A DNA stretch of 64,000 nt from Holophagales bacterium UBA5704 (GCA_002420005.1 DIHE01000157.1:54311-118310), one strand, 5' to 3'; positions 32,416-40,517 are shown, counted from the stretch's first letter. Translations and numbers: made by a program. Notes: generated from the letters alone by a model not told the origin.

Positions 32416-35142
32416 GTGCCTCCAAAGAAGCAGCCTGCGAAGCCCGCGCTCGACCCGTCCTTCTCCGCCACGAAGCCGATCTCCGCCTGGAACCGGCCGA
32501 TCAAGCTCGACGCCAAGGGTCTCTTCGGCGCGCTGGCCAAGGGAGCGCTCCACGGCTTCACCGGCCAATGGACGGAGCTCGGCGGCGACGGGGTCGATGC
32601 CCTGGGCGCCCTCGGCCTCGACAGCCGCGACGCCTCCCAGCTCTCCTGGCTCCTGCTGCGCCGCGCGCTCGTCGCTGCCATGGGGGAGCTGGTCCGCGAG
32701 TCGCTTCCCGAGATCGAGGAGCCGGAGAAGGACCTCTCGGACCTCACCGGCCGGCTCGACCAGGCCCTGGACGAGGCAGAGGTCGCCATCGACCGCTCGC
32801 TTTTCGACCGCCCCCGCAACCTGCCGCTCCTCGGTGTCGTCCAGGCGCCCTTCGCGGAGTGGCTGGAAGCGTACGGGCTGAAGCCCCCGGCCGCCGCCGC
32901 GGTCGCCCAACGGCTCCCGAGCTACTTCGTGGTCGCCCTTCACGCGGAATGGCGGCGCCACCCGGGCGTCTATGAGCCGATTCAACAAGCCGTGGACACC
33001 CCGTTCACCCGCGCGGCAGAGCGCGAGCGCGCCTGGGCCGCGTACGCCGCCCGCCTCGACCGGCAGGTGGATGAGCCCATGTTCGGCGAATCGTTCGGAC
33101 TGCGGCAGGTGTATGTCCCGCTGCGGGCGTTCTACGTCGAAGAACCCGCGCGCGACAAGCTCTCCGCGGGCCGCAGCACCGACATCGAGAGAACCGGGAG
33201 CCGAGAAGCACGGCGCGTCGCCGTCCGCATGGAGGAGGAGATCGACGCCTGGATCGCGAAAGCCGACAAGCAGGACCGCTACCGCGTCCTCTCGGGGGGG
33301 CCGGGGTCCGGCAAGTCGTCTTTCCTGCGGATGTACGCCGCGCGTGCCGCCCAGGACCAGCGCATCCGCGTCCTGTTCATCCCCCTCCACCAGCTCAACG
33401 TGGCCGGCTCGCTCGTCGCCGCCGTCGGCGACTACGTTCGCCATGCCGATCTGCTGCCGGGCAACCCGCTCGATCCGGACTCCGGCGAAGAGCGCCTTCT
33501 CCTCCTCCTCGACGGCCTCGACGAGCTCTCCATGCAAGGCCGGATCGGCGCCGAGGTCGCCCGGGATTTCGTTCGCGAAGTGCTGAAGCACGCCGAGATC
33601 AAGAATCAAGACCGCTGTCGGCTCCTCGTTCTGTTCAGTGGCCGCGAGCCGGTGGTTCAGGCCAGTGAAAGCGAGTTCCGCGAGCGGCGGCAGGTGCTCC
33701 ATGCGTTGCCCTACTACATTGAAAAGGCCCAGAGGCAAGGGGGGATATGGAAGTCTGGCGCCGAGATCCTGGCCGAGGATCAACGGCCGAGCTGGTGGGA
33801 GGCGTACGGCAGGGCTTCGGGCCGTGGCTATACCACCCTTCCAGCCGAGCTCAAGAGAGACGATCTCGACGAGATCACGACACAGCCTCTCCTCAACTAC
33901 CTCGTCGCCCTCAGCTGTGACCGGGGCAAGCTGCGCTTCACCGACGAGCTCAATCTGAACGACATCTACCGCGATCTCCTCGAGGCCGTGCATGAACGGG
34001 GCTATGAGCAGAAGCGATCCCTCGCGCCCGACCTGAAGCTCCTGGAGTTCCGGCGCGTCCTCGAAGAAATCGCTCTGGCGACCTGGCACGGCACCGGGCG
34101 GACGACCAGCGTGGCGGAGATCCAGGACCACTGCGAGAGGAGCGGCATGGCCGGGCTTCTGCACCGCTTCGAGGCAGGGGCAAAGGCCGGTGTGACGCGC
34201 GTGCTCACCGCCTTCTACTTCCGCCAGTTCGGCCAGACGACCGGCGGCGATCCGACGTTCGAGTTCACCCACAAGAGTTTCCGTGAGTACCTCACCGCCA
34301 TCCGGATCATCGACTTGCTGGAGCTTATGCAGGAGGAGATGGGCCGGCGTCAACAGTGGCTCGGCGGAGGAGGGTGGGACGAAGCAGAAGCTCTCAAGCG
34401 CTGGGCGGAAATCTGCGGACCGACCCGGATGGATCGGGAGCTCTGGGTGTTCATTGCCCGCGAGGTCAAGAAGCGAGGGCCGGAGGTAGCCGGGGTCTGG
34501 CAAACAATGCTCTGCGGGCTGATCTCGTTCATGCTGCGCCACGGCATGCCAATGGAGTCACTGAAGCCTCGGCCGAGCTATCACGAGGAGGCGCGCCAAG
34601 CGCGCAATGCGGAGGAGGCGTTGTTGGCGGTCCTCAATGCTTGTGCGGAAACCACCCGGCTGCTGAGCCGTATCGAGTGGCCGCACGGTGACGGTGATAG
34701 GAGCGATCGGACTGCGTTTGGGGCTTGGCTCAAGAGTCTTCAAGGGCAGAGGGTGGTCGTCGCGAATGTACTTGCATTGGATTGCCTCTCGTTTCTTGAC
34801 CTCTCGGGGCAGGCTCTCCATTTCGCGGACCTTTTGGGCGCGCGCCTGAACAACGCCGACTTGAGAGACGCCGGCCTTCAAATGACCAACTTGATGCGGG
34901 CCAACCTGGGGCAGGCTAACCTGGTGGGGGCCGACCTCGAGGGGGCCAACCTGGAGCAGGCCAACCTAAAGTGGACCAACCTGGAGCGGGCCAACCTCAG
35001 GCAGGCCAACCTAGAGAGTGCCAACCTGGAGGGGGCCAACCTGGAGCAGACTAACCTGGAACGGGCCAACCTGGTGGGGGCCGACCTGGAGCGGGCCAAC
35101 CTGGAGCGGGCCAACGGCTTTTACAAGAGGCACCGCCGCTAA
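32416..35142 (+). CDS. NACHT NTPase with C-terminal pentapeptide repeats (NLR-like)
   Basis: The product has 908 residues and is soluble. The N-terminal region (1-280) is helical and of unknown family. The NACHT core begins at Walker A SGGPGSGKSSFLRMY (293-307), with Walker B RLLLLLDGLDELSM (about 361-374). NACHT-type sensor and winged-helix signatures follow: TTQPLLNYLVALS and FEFTHKSFREYLTA. From about 808 to 903 the protein is a pentapeptide-repeat beta-helix (A/NL-x-x-A/T) of some 15-18 units, standing where animal NLRs have LRRs. The GTG start is chosen for AGGAG 7 nt upstream and a promoter before it. Bacterial NACHT proteins include anti-phage STAND effectors; no known effector domain is recognised here, so a defence role is inference. 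Confidence 0.88.
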   Translation: MPPKKQPAKPALDPSFSATKPISAWNRPIKLDAKGLFGALAKGALHGFTGQWTELGGDGVDALGALGLDSRDASQLSWLLLRRALVAAMGELVRESLPEIEEPEKDLSDLTGRLDQALDEAEVAIDRSLFDRPRNLPLLGVVQAPFAEWLEAYGLKPPAAAAVAQRLPSYFVVALHAEWRRHPGVYEPIQQAVDTPFTRAAERERAWAAYAARLDRQVDEPMFGESFGLRQVYVPLRAFYVEEPARDKLSAGRSTDIERTGSREARRVAVRMEEEIDAWIAKADKQDRYRVLSGGPGSGKSSFLRMYAARAAQDQRIRVLFIPLHQLNVAGSLVAAVGDYVRHADLLPGNPLDPDSGEERLLLLLDGLDELSMQGRIGAEVARDFVREVLKHAEIKNQDRCRLLVLFSGREPVVQASESEFRERRQVLHALPYYIEKAQRQGGIWKSGAEILAEDQRPSWWEAYGRASGRGYTTLPAELKRDDLDEITTQPLLNYLVALSCDRGKLRFTDELNLNDIYRDLLEAVHERGYEQKRSLAPDLKLLEFRRVLEEIALATWHGTGRTTSVAEIQDHCERSGMAGLLHRFEAGAKAGVTRVLTAFYFRQFGQTTGGDPTFEFTHKSFREYLTAIRIIDLLELMQEEMGRRQQWLGGGGWDEAEALKRWAEICGPTRMDRELWVFIAREVKKRGPEVAGVWQTMLCGLISFMLRHGMPMESLKPRPSYHEEARQARNAEEALLAVLNACAETTRLLSRIEWPHGDGDRSDRTAFGAWLKSLQGQRVVVANVLALDCLSFLDLSGQALHFADLLGARLNNADLRDAGLQMTNLMRANLGQANLVGADLEGANLEQANLKWTNLERANLRQANLESANLEGANLEQTNLERANLVGADLERANLERANGFYKRHRR

Positions 35143-35180
35143 TCGGCCTCGCGCACACTGGCCACCACGTCTATTGGGCC

Positions 35181-35202
35181 GGGCCTTCGGCCCATTCTTC
35201 TT
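35181..35202 (+). terminator. Rho-independent-type terminator after the NACHT gene
   Basis: GGGCC-TTC-GGCCC is followed by ATTCTTCTT, 38 nt after the stop and between convergent genes. Confidence 0.55.
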
Positions 35203-35206
35203 GAAT

Positions 35207-35235
35207 GCCGGCGAGACGCCGGCGGTCCCAGGGGG
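35207..35235. repeat. AGA-loop hairpin repeat, copy 1
   Basis: GCCGGCG-AGA-CGCCGGC is a perfect 7-bp stem, followed by GGTCCCAGGGGG. The same element with a compensated stem (GCCGCCG/CGGCGGC) and the same tail recurs at 57614 and 58046. Confidence 0.75.
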
Positions 35236-35280
35236 CGTGCTGCGGTGCTTGGAGACAGGCGGCGCCTTGGAGGGTCTCGG

Positions 35281-35736
35281 TCAACGAGCGCTGTGGGCCG
35301 TGTGGTCCCGGCCCAGCTCGGAGACCACCCACCCGACCGCCGCCTCCACGGCCGGCGTGAGGCCCTCGCCGGATCGGAAGTCCTCGCCCTCGATGCCGTA
35401 GACCGTGAGACGCCGGGGCAGCTTTCCCAGCGCGCGCGCCAGCTCGATGGCTTCGGCGAGACCGAAGCCATGGGTCGAGAAGGAGGAGAAGGCGGCCGGG
35501 AGGGGGCCGTCTGCGGCGGCGTAGCGGTGGAGGGTTCCGGGGGGCTCTCCGGAGGCGACGGCGTCGAGGACGAGCACGTCGTCGTGGCCGGCCCAGGCGT
35601 CCAGCAGGCCCGCCACCTCGCCGGAGAGCGTGCGGACCTCCAGGGTTTCGAGAGCCTGGCCGGCCAGCCGTGCGGCCACGGCGGGACCGGCGCCGTCGTC
35701 CCTCCGGAGGGGATTGCCGATGCCGAGGACGAGCAT
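35281..35736 (-). CDS. [NiFe]-hydrogenase maturation endopeptidase (HyaD/HoxW/HycI family)
   Basis: The product has 151 residues. The N-terminal MLVLGIGNPLRRDDGAGPAV carries the Asp/Glu-type metal-binding residue, and the middle has LLDAWAGHDDVLVLDAV. STHGFGLAEAIELARALG holds the conserved His. These proteases bind Ni in the large subunit and clip its C-terminal extension after the DPCxxCxxH motif. The gene begins 5 bp after the large-subunit stop, and the large subunit does have a short tail (FLKLTVDRG). It is the last gene of the hydrogenase operon and converges on the NACHT gene. Confidence 0.9.
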   Translation of the reverse strand: MLVLGIGNPLRRDDGAGPAVAARLAGQALETLEVRTLSGEVAGLLDAWAGHDDVLVLDAVASGEPPGTLHRYAAADGPLPAAFSSFSTHGFGLAEAIELARALGKLPRRLTVYGIEGEDFRSGEGLTPAVEAAVGWVVSELGRDHTAHSAR

Positions 35737-35741
35737 CTCCG

Positions 35742-37058
35742 TCAGCCCCGGTCCACGGTCAGCTTCAGGAAGTGCGTCGCGCAGGAGATGCACGGATCGT
35801 AGTTGCGGATGGCCTGCTCGCACTGCCAGGTGAGCCGGTCGTCCGGCAGGTCCAGGTGGCCCTCCACGAAGGCCCGCAGGTCGTCCTCGATCTGCCGCAG
35901 GTTTTGCGAGGTGGGCGGGACGATCTTCGCCAGCAGGACCTTCCCGTCCGCGTCGATCTGGTAGCGGTGGTAGAGGAGGCCGCGTGGCGCTTCGGTGGCG
36001 GCGGCGCCGGTGCCGGCGCGCGGCAGGATCTCCACCGCCGGCGGGTCCGGCGGCTCGTAGGACTCGACGATGGCGAGCGCCTCGTCGCACACCTGGAGCA
36101 GCTCGACGGCCCGCACCACGATGCTCTGGAAAGGATTGCGGCAGACCGTGCCGAGCCCCGCTTCCCGCGCCGCCTGCTGGGCGATCGGCGCCAGCTTGTC
36201 GAAATTCAGGCTGTAGCGGGCGAGCGGCCCGACGTGGTACGTCCCTTCGCCGACGTGCACGGAGTGGAGGGCGTTCGAGTGCTCGACGTGCTCCTCGTGG
36301 AAATGCTTTTCATAGTCGGCGACCGGGATGTCCAGCCCGCGGCTGGTCACCACGCGGCCTTCGTTGAACGGATATTCGTCCGGATGCCGCAGGGAGACCA
36401 GCTCATAGTCCGGCGCGAAATCGGGGAAGGTGAAGCCGGACACCCAGCGGACGGTGGCGAGCGCCATGTCCCGCTCGCCGAGCAGAGGCTCGCGCAACGC
36501 CAGCAGCTCCTTGCGCGCCGGCACGCGGTAGAACCCGCCGACCTTGACGTTGATCGGATGGACCGCGCGGCCTCCCAGAATCTCCAGGATCTGGTTGCCG
36601 ATCCGCTTGAGCTCCAGGCCGCGCTCCACCATCTCCGGGTGGTCCGCCGCCATGTGGATGCCGCTCTGGTACCCCAGGAAGTCGGGGGCGTGCAGCATGT
36701 AGATGTGCAGGGCGTGGCTCTCGATCCACTCGCCGCAGTAGAGCAGCCGCCGCAGCGTGCGCAGAGGGCCGCCCACGGTGACGCCGCAGGCCGCCTCCAG
36801 GGCATGGCAGGAGCTCATCTGGTAGGCCACCGGGCAGATGCCGCAGATGCGGGCCGTGATGTCCGGCACCTCGGTGAAGCGGCGACCCTGGAGAAATCCC
36901 TCGAAGAACCGCGGGGGCTCGTAGATGCGGAGACGGACGTCTTCCACCCGGTCGCCCCGCACGCGCACGTGGAGCGCTCCCTCCCCTTCCACCCGCGCCA
37001 GGGTGTCGACGGTGATCGTCCGGGTCTTGCGGCTACTCGGTGATTTGGACGCGCTCAT
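35742..37058 (-). CDS. hydA: [NiFe]-hydrogenase large (catalytic) subunit, group 3b-like (HydA)
   Basis: The product has 438 residues. The four Ni-Fe ligands are present: Cys72 and Cys75 in ARICGICPVAYQ, and Cys423 and Cys426 in DPCISCATH near the C-terminus. With the small, diaphorase and iron-sulfur subunits encoded just upstream it forms a soluble NAD(P)-linked hydrogenase that interconverts H2 and NAD(P)H. Group 3b enzymes are often reversible and may reduce polysulfide. The ATG at 37058 gives a 26-nt overlap with the small subunit; an ATG at 37097 is possible but less likely. No hyp maturation genes lie in the window. Confidence 0.93.
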   Translation of the reverse strand: MSASKSPSSRKTRTITVDTLARVEGEGALHVRVRGDRVEDVRLRIYEPPRFFEGFLQGRRFTEVPDITARICGICPVAYQMSSCHALEAACGVTVGGPLRTLRRLLYCGEWIESHALHIYMLHAPDFLGYQSGIHMAADHPEMVERGLELKRIGNQILEILGGRAVHPINVKVGGFYRVPARKELLALREPLLGERDMALATVRWVSGFTFPDFAPDYELVSLRHPDEYPFNEGRVVTSRGLDIPVADYEKHFHEEHVEHSNALHSVHVGEGTYHVGPLARYSLNFDKLAPIAQQAAREAGLGTVCRNPFQSIVVRAVELLQVCDEALAIVESYEPPDPPAVEILPRAGTGAAATEAPRGLLYHRYQIDADGKVLLAKIVPPTSQNLRQIEDDLRAFVEGHLDLPDDRLTWQCEQAIRNYDPCISCATHFLKLTVDRG

Positions 37059-37827
37059 GAGCTTCACTCTCCCGCCGGAACGGCTCGGCATACGCATTGA
37101 AGCTGCGGAACGCCCGCACCACGTCGTCCTCCGTCGCGCCCAGACCCAGCCAGGCGCGGCTCAACGATGCCGTGTTCGGGGTTTCCTTGGGACCGAAGCA
37201 GCCGTAGCAGCCGCGGTGGTAGACCGGGCAGAGGGCGCCGCAGCCGGCGTGGGTGACCGGCCCGAGGCACGGCGTGCCGTGCGCCACCAGGACGCAGACC
37301 AGCCCGTGCCGCTTGCACTCCATGCACACGCTGTCGGGCGGCGTCGCGGGCTTGCGGCCCTGGAGGAGCGCGGTGACCACTTCGAGGAGCTGGTCCTTGT
37401 TGATCGGGCAGCCGCGCAGCTCGAAATCCACCCGCACGTGATCGGCGATCGCCGTCGACTTCCCGAGGGTGTCGATGTACTGCGGCGAGGCGTAGACGGC
37501 ACGGATGAAATCCTTCACGTCCTTGAAATTCCGCAGCGCCTGGATGCCGCCGGCGGTGGCGCAGGCGCCGATGGTGATCAGCAGCTTCGAGGCCCGGCGC
37601 ACCTGGTGGATGCGCTCGGCATCGTGCGGCGTGGTGATCGATCCTTCCACCAGCGAGACGTCGTACGGCCCTTTCGCCATCGCCCGCGACGCTTCGGGGA
37701 AATAGGCGATGTCCACCGCACCGGCCAGCCGCAGCAGCTCGGCCTCGCAATTCAGCAAAGAGAGCTGGCAGCCGTCGCAGGAGGCGAATTTCCAGACGGC
37801 CAGCTTGGGTTTTGCACGCGGAGGCAT
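37033..37827 (-). CDS. hydD: [NiFe]-hydrogenase small subunit, group 3b-like (HydD)
   Basis: The product has 264 residues with no Tat signal, so it is cytoplasmic. The proximal [4Fe-4S] cluster ligands begin at ASCDGCQLSLLNCE (Cys17, Cys20). TIGACATAGG and ELRGCPINKDQLLEV supply further conserved positions. The C-terminal half has the extra Cys set (CMECK, GTPCLGP, AGCGALCP, GCYGCFG) of the medial and distal clusters seen in group 3 enzymes. It relays electrons between the active site and the flavoprotein subunit. It lies 2 bp downstream of the diaphorase-type gene and overlaps the large-subunit gene. Confidence 0.92.
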   Translation of the reverse strand: MPPRAKPKLAVWKFASCDGCQLSLLNCEAELLRLAGAVDIAYFPEASRAMAKGPYDVSLVEGSITTPHDAERIHQVRRASKLLITIGACATAGGIQALRNFKDVKDFIRAVYASPQYIDTLGKSTAIADHVRVDFELRGCPINKDQLLEVVTALLQGRKPATPPDSVCMECKRHGLVCVLVAHGTPCLGPVTHAGCGALCPVYHRGCYGCFGPKETPNTASLSRAWLGLGATEDDVVRAFRSFNAYAEPFRRESEAHERVQITE

Positions 37828-37829
37828 GG

Positions 37830-38717
37830 TCAGACCTCCCGGATCTCGAAAATCGGCGCGATCGCCCGGTAGGGGAAGATCGGGCCGTCCTTGCAGATGA
37901 AATGAGGACCGTACTGGCAATGGCCGCAGAAGCCCACGGCGCACTTCATGTTGCGTTCCATCGAGAGATAGATCCGCTCCGTCGGCACGCCGCGGCGTTC
38001 GAGCTCGCGGGTGGCGAAGCGCATCATCACCTCGGGTCCGCAGGCCAGGGCGACCGTGTCGGTGGGATCGAAACCGGCGCGCGGGATGAGCGTGGTGACC
38101 ACCCCGACGAGACCGTTCCAGTCCCCGGCCGCATAGTCCACGGTGACCACGACCTCCAGGTCGAACCGGCTGCGCCACCGTTCCAGCTCATGGCGGAACA
38201 GGATGTCCTGCGGGCTGCGCGAGCCGGAGAGCAGGACGACGCGGCCGAAGCGCTTGCGCTCGGCGAGAAGGCGGTAGATCGCCGGGCGCAGCGGCGCGAG
38301 GCCGATGCCGCCGGCCACCAGCACCACGTCGTGCCCGGCCGCTTCGTCGAGCGGCCATTCGTTGCCGAACGGTCCCCGGACGCCAACCACGTCGCCCTTC
38401 TTGAGCGCGCAGAGGCCCCGGGTGACCGCGCCGACGGCGCGCAAGGTGTGGACGAGGGGCGACGGCCGGCCCGGATCGCCGCTGATCGAGATCGCCACCT
38501 CGCCGACGCCGAACAGGTACAGCATGTTGAACTGCCCGGGCCGGAACCGGAGCGGCCGGCCGTCGGCCGGAGCCAGCTCCAGGGTGTACGTGTCATAGGT
38601 CTCCGCCTGCACCCGCCGCACCTCGAACGGGCGCGGGAGCATGGGATCGGCCAGGCTCGCCGCAGCGGGCACCGGCTCAGCGCTTCGCGGCTGTACGGCC
38701 TCTAGGAGCGGGGTCAC
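37830..38717 (-). CDS. hydG: Hydrogenase FAD/NAD(P)-binding subunit (HydG, ferredoxin-NADP reductase-like)
   Basis: The product has about 295 residues. A ferredoxin reductase-type FAD domain (LRFRPGQFNMLYLFG, about 50-150) precedes the NAD(P) domain (VLVAGGIGLAPLRPA). A C-terminal [2Fe-2S] segment contains the cysteines of MKCAVGFCGHCQYG and FICKDGP. It exchanges electrons between NAD(P)H and the iron-sulfur subunits. I prefer the GTG at 38717, which has GGAGG 5 nt upstream; an ATG at 38729 lacks a ribosome-binding site. The 5-prime end overlaps the cyclic-nucleotide-binding gene by about 40 nt. Confidence 0.9.
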   Translation of the reverse strand: MTPLLEAVQPRSAEPVPAAASLADPMLPRPFEVRRVQAETYDTYTLELAPADGRPLRFRPGQFNMLYLFGVGEVAISISGDPGRPSPLVHTLRAVGAVTRGLCALKKGDVVGVRGPFGNEWPLDEAAGHDVVLVAGGIGLAPLRPAIYRLLAERKRFGRVVLLSGSRSPQDILFRHELERWRSRFDLEVVVTVDYAAGDWNGLVGVVTTLIPRAGFDPTDTVALACGPEVMMRFATRELERRGVPTERIYLSMERNMKCAVGFCGHCQYGPHFICKDGPIFPYRAIAPIFEIREV

Positions 38718-39180
38718 GGTCGCCTCCATACAGGTCGAGGAGCTGGAGCCGGGTGGCTTCCAGCCGCTCGTGAACGATCTGTCCAAAGCGCTTCATCAGC
38801 TCATAGCCGAGCCGGGGGTCCTTGTCGCACTTGCCGCGCAGGCAATCGGCGTTGAAGGCCAGCGCACGGGTCAGCTCGAACGCCCGCGCGTCGTGCGACC
38901 AGGTATAGGGAGGGAACAGCCACGACCAGCCGATCACCTCGCCTTCGCCACGGGTCTGGATGGTGACCGGGCCGCGGCCCGGCGCGAAGAACTCGATCGA
39001 AACGTTGCCGTGCCGCACCAGATAGAAGGTGTCGGCCGGGCCTCCCTCCCGGAACAGGAAGTCACCGGCGTCGAACTTGACGTTCGAAGCGCAGCCGGCG
39101 ATCAGCTCGAGATCTTCCGCGGGCAATCCCTGGAAGAGCGGAGTCTGCGCCAGGAGGGCGGAGAGCGGTTGGAGACTCAT
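38677..39180 (-). CDS. Cyclic nucleotide-binding (Crp/cNMP fold) domain protein in the hydrogenase operon
   Basis: The product has 167 residues. It consists of one cNMP-binding beta-barrel (about 8-130; LFREGGPADTFYLVRHG, then RGEGEVIGWSWLFPPYTWSH in the phosphate-binding-cassette region) plus a helical tail (YELMKRFGQIVHERLEATRL). There is no helix-turn-helix, so it is not a Crp-type transcription factor. The usual Arg of the cAMP phosphate-binding cassette is not obvious. It is coupled to both neighbours (ATGA with the HydB-like gene), so it may be a regulatory or redox-linked subunit of the enzyme. Confidence 0.85.
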   Translation of the reverse strand: MSLQPLSALLAQTPLFQGLPAEDLELIAGCASNVKFDAGDFLFREGGPADTFYLVRHGNVSIEFFAPGRGPVTIQTRGEGEVIGWSWLFPPYTWSHDARAFELTRALAFNADCLRGKCDKDPRLGYELMKRFGQIVHERLEATRLQLLDLYGGDRDPAPRGRTAAKR

Positions 39181-40331
39181 GACGCCCCTCCTTGAGGCGC
39201 CGCCGGGGCACCATGATCGAGCGCGCGCAGGGCGCGGGTTTCCTCGGTCAGGTCGATGCCCACCGGGCACCAGGTGATGCAACGGCCACAGCCCACACAG
39301 CCGGGAGCGCCGAACTGATCGGTCCAGGTGGCCAGTTTATGGGTGATCCACTGGCGGTACCGCGCCGCGATCGACGAGCGCACGCTGCCGCCGTGGAGAT
39401 AGGAGAAATCGATCGTGAAGCAGGAATCCCACCGCCGCACCCGCTCCGCCGCCTGCCCGGCGAGATCGGTCACGTCGTCCACCGTGGCGCAGAAACAGGT
39501 CGGGCACACCATCGTGCAGTTGCCGCAACCCAGGCAACGCTCGGCGACACGGTCCCAGTGGCGGTTCTCGTAGTTGCGGAGGAACAGCTCGCGCAGCCCC
39601 TCGGTGTCGAGCGTCCGCCCCATCTCCGCCTCCGCCCGCTCGACCGCCCGGCCGGCCGCGGCGATCTCCTCCTCCGTCGCCGCCCGTACCGGCAGGGTCG
39701 CCACGACCTCCGTCCCCCGCTCCGAGCCTTCCTCGACGAGGAACCAGTGGCGCCCGTCCTCCAGGACCTCGGTCAGGGCGAGATCGAACCCGCTCCCGGC
39801 GCGCGGCCCTGTTCCCATGGAGGCGCAGAAACAGGTCCCCCCGGCCTGACCGCACTGCACCGCGACCACGAAGGCCCCTTCCCGCCGCTGCCGGTAGACC
39901 GGATCGACGTAGGTGCCGCCGAGGAACACCTTGTCCTGGCGGTCGATCGCCGCGAGCTCGCAAGCGCGGACGCCGATCAGGGCGTAGCGCGCCGCGAACG
40001 GCCCGGCGGGCCGCAGGGCCATCTTCGAGCCGGAGCGCTCGGCGCGGAACAGAGATTGGACGGGGGGAAACAGGAACCGCTTCCAAGCGTGGGGCCCAAC
40101 GGTGAAACCGAAGGCGGCATCGTCTGCCCGACGTTCGAGCCGGTAGGTGCCGGCCTCTTGCCGGTCGGTCCAACCCCACGGCAGGTCCGCGGCCGAGAAC
40201 ATCTCGTCATAGACGATGGCGCGCTCACGCACCGTGGGCCCCACGAGCGTAAACCCACGTTCTTTCAAGCTGGTGAACAACAGATCGAGAGCGTCCCGTT
40301 CAAGCACGTTCATGGTTGAGCCCTCTCGCAT
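39177..40331 (-). CDS. hydB: Hydrogenase iron-sulfur (4Fe-4S ferredoxin) subunit, HydB-like
   Basis: The product has 384 residues. The N-terminal two-thirds match the HydB/anaerobic sulfite reductase A-type domain, with a Cys-containing GQAGGTCFCASMGTG segment. Two [4Fe-4S] ferredoxin motifs follow: CLGCGNCTMVCPTCFC and CVGCGRCITWCPVGID. It links the flavoprotein subunit to the hydrogenase small subunit. It is the first gene of the operon. The ATG at 40331 is chosen because GAGGAGGGG lies 5 nt upstream; an ATG at 40313 also has a plausible site. Confidence 0.9.
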   Translation of the reverse strand: MREGSTMNVLERDALDLLFTSLKERGFTLVGPTVRERAIVYDEMFSAADLPWGWTDRQEAGTYRLERRADDAAFGFTVGPHAWKRFLFPPVQSLFRAERSGSKMALRPAGPFAARYALIGVRACELAAIDRQDKVFLGGTYVDPVYRQRREGAFVVAVQCGQAGGTCFCASMGTGPRAGSGFDLALTEVLEDGRHWFLVEEGSERGTEVVATLPVRAATEEEIAAAGRAVERAEAEMGRTLDTEGLRELFLRNYENRHWDRVAERCLGCGNCTMVCPTCFCATVDDVTDLAGQAAERVRRWDSCFTIDFSYLHGGSVRSSIAARYRQWITHKLATWTDQFGAPGCVGCGRCITWCPVGIDLTEETRALRALDHGAPAAPQGGAS

Positions 40332-40475
40332 CGTCGCCCCTCCTCACGGTATCCAGTCTAGGAGGGGGAAGAGGGTGCCCCGCCACCCGGCCAGAGGGGG
40401 CCGGGTGCACGGGTGGGTGGCCCTCCGGCAACCGTCTCCGGGCGTTGCGCAGAGCCGGCGGCCTTGCTAAAGTCG

Positions 40476-40491
40476 TCGGGAAAAATCCCGA
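40476..40491. promoter_or_regulatory. Palindrome in the divergent hydrogenase/hydrolase intergenic region
   Basis: TCGGGA-AAAA-TCCCGA is a perfect 6-bp inverted repeat 26 bp before the hydrolase ATG. It could be an operator or a leader hairpin. The remaining 40332-40475 shows no other clear signal. Confidence 0.4.
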
Positions 40492-40517
40492 TCCTTCCTT
40501 CAGGAGAGCTCTGATCC

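Noticed and set aside
31588..34542. Long open frame on the - strand opposite the NACHT gene
   Set aside because: It is antisense to well-supported NACHT motifs and has low-complexity Arg/Gly-rich translation; a high-GC shadow.
38677..39180. Crp/Fnr transcription factor
   Set aside because: The cNMP-type domain is present but there is no C-terminal helix-turn-helix.
35742..40331. Bidirectional Hox (group 3d) hydrogenase
   Set aside because: No HoxF/HoxU/HoxE-like diaphorase genes; the HydG-like and HydB-like subunits fit group 3b.
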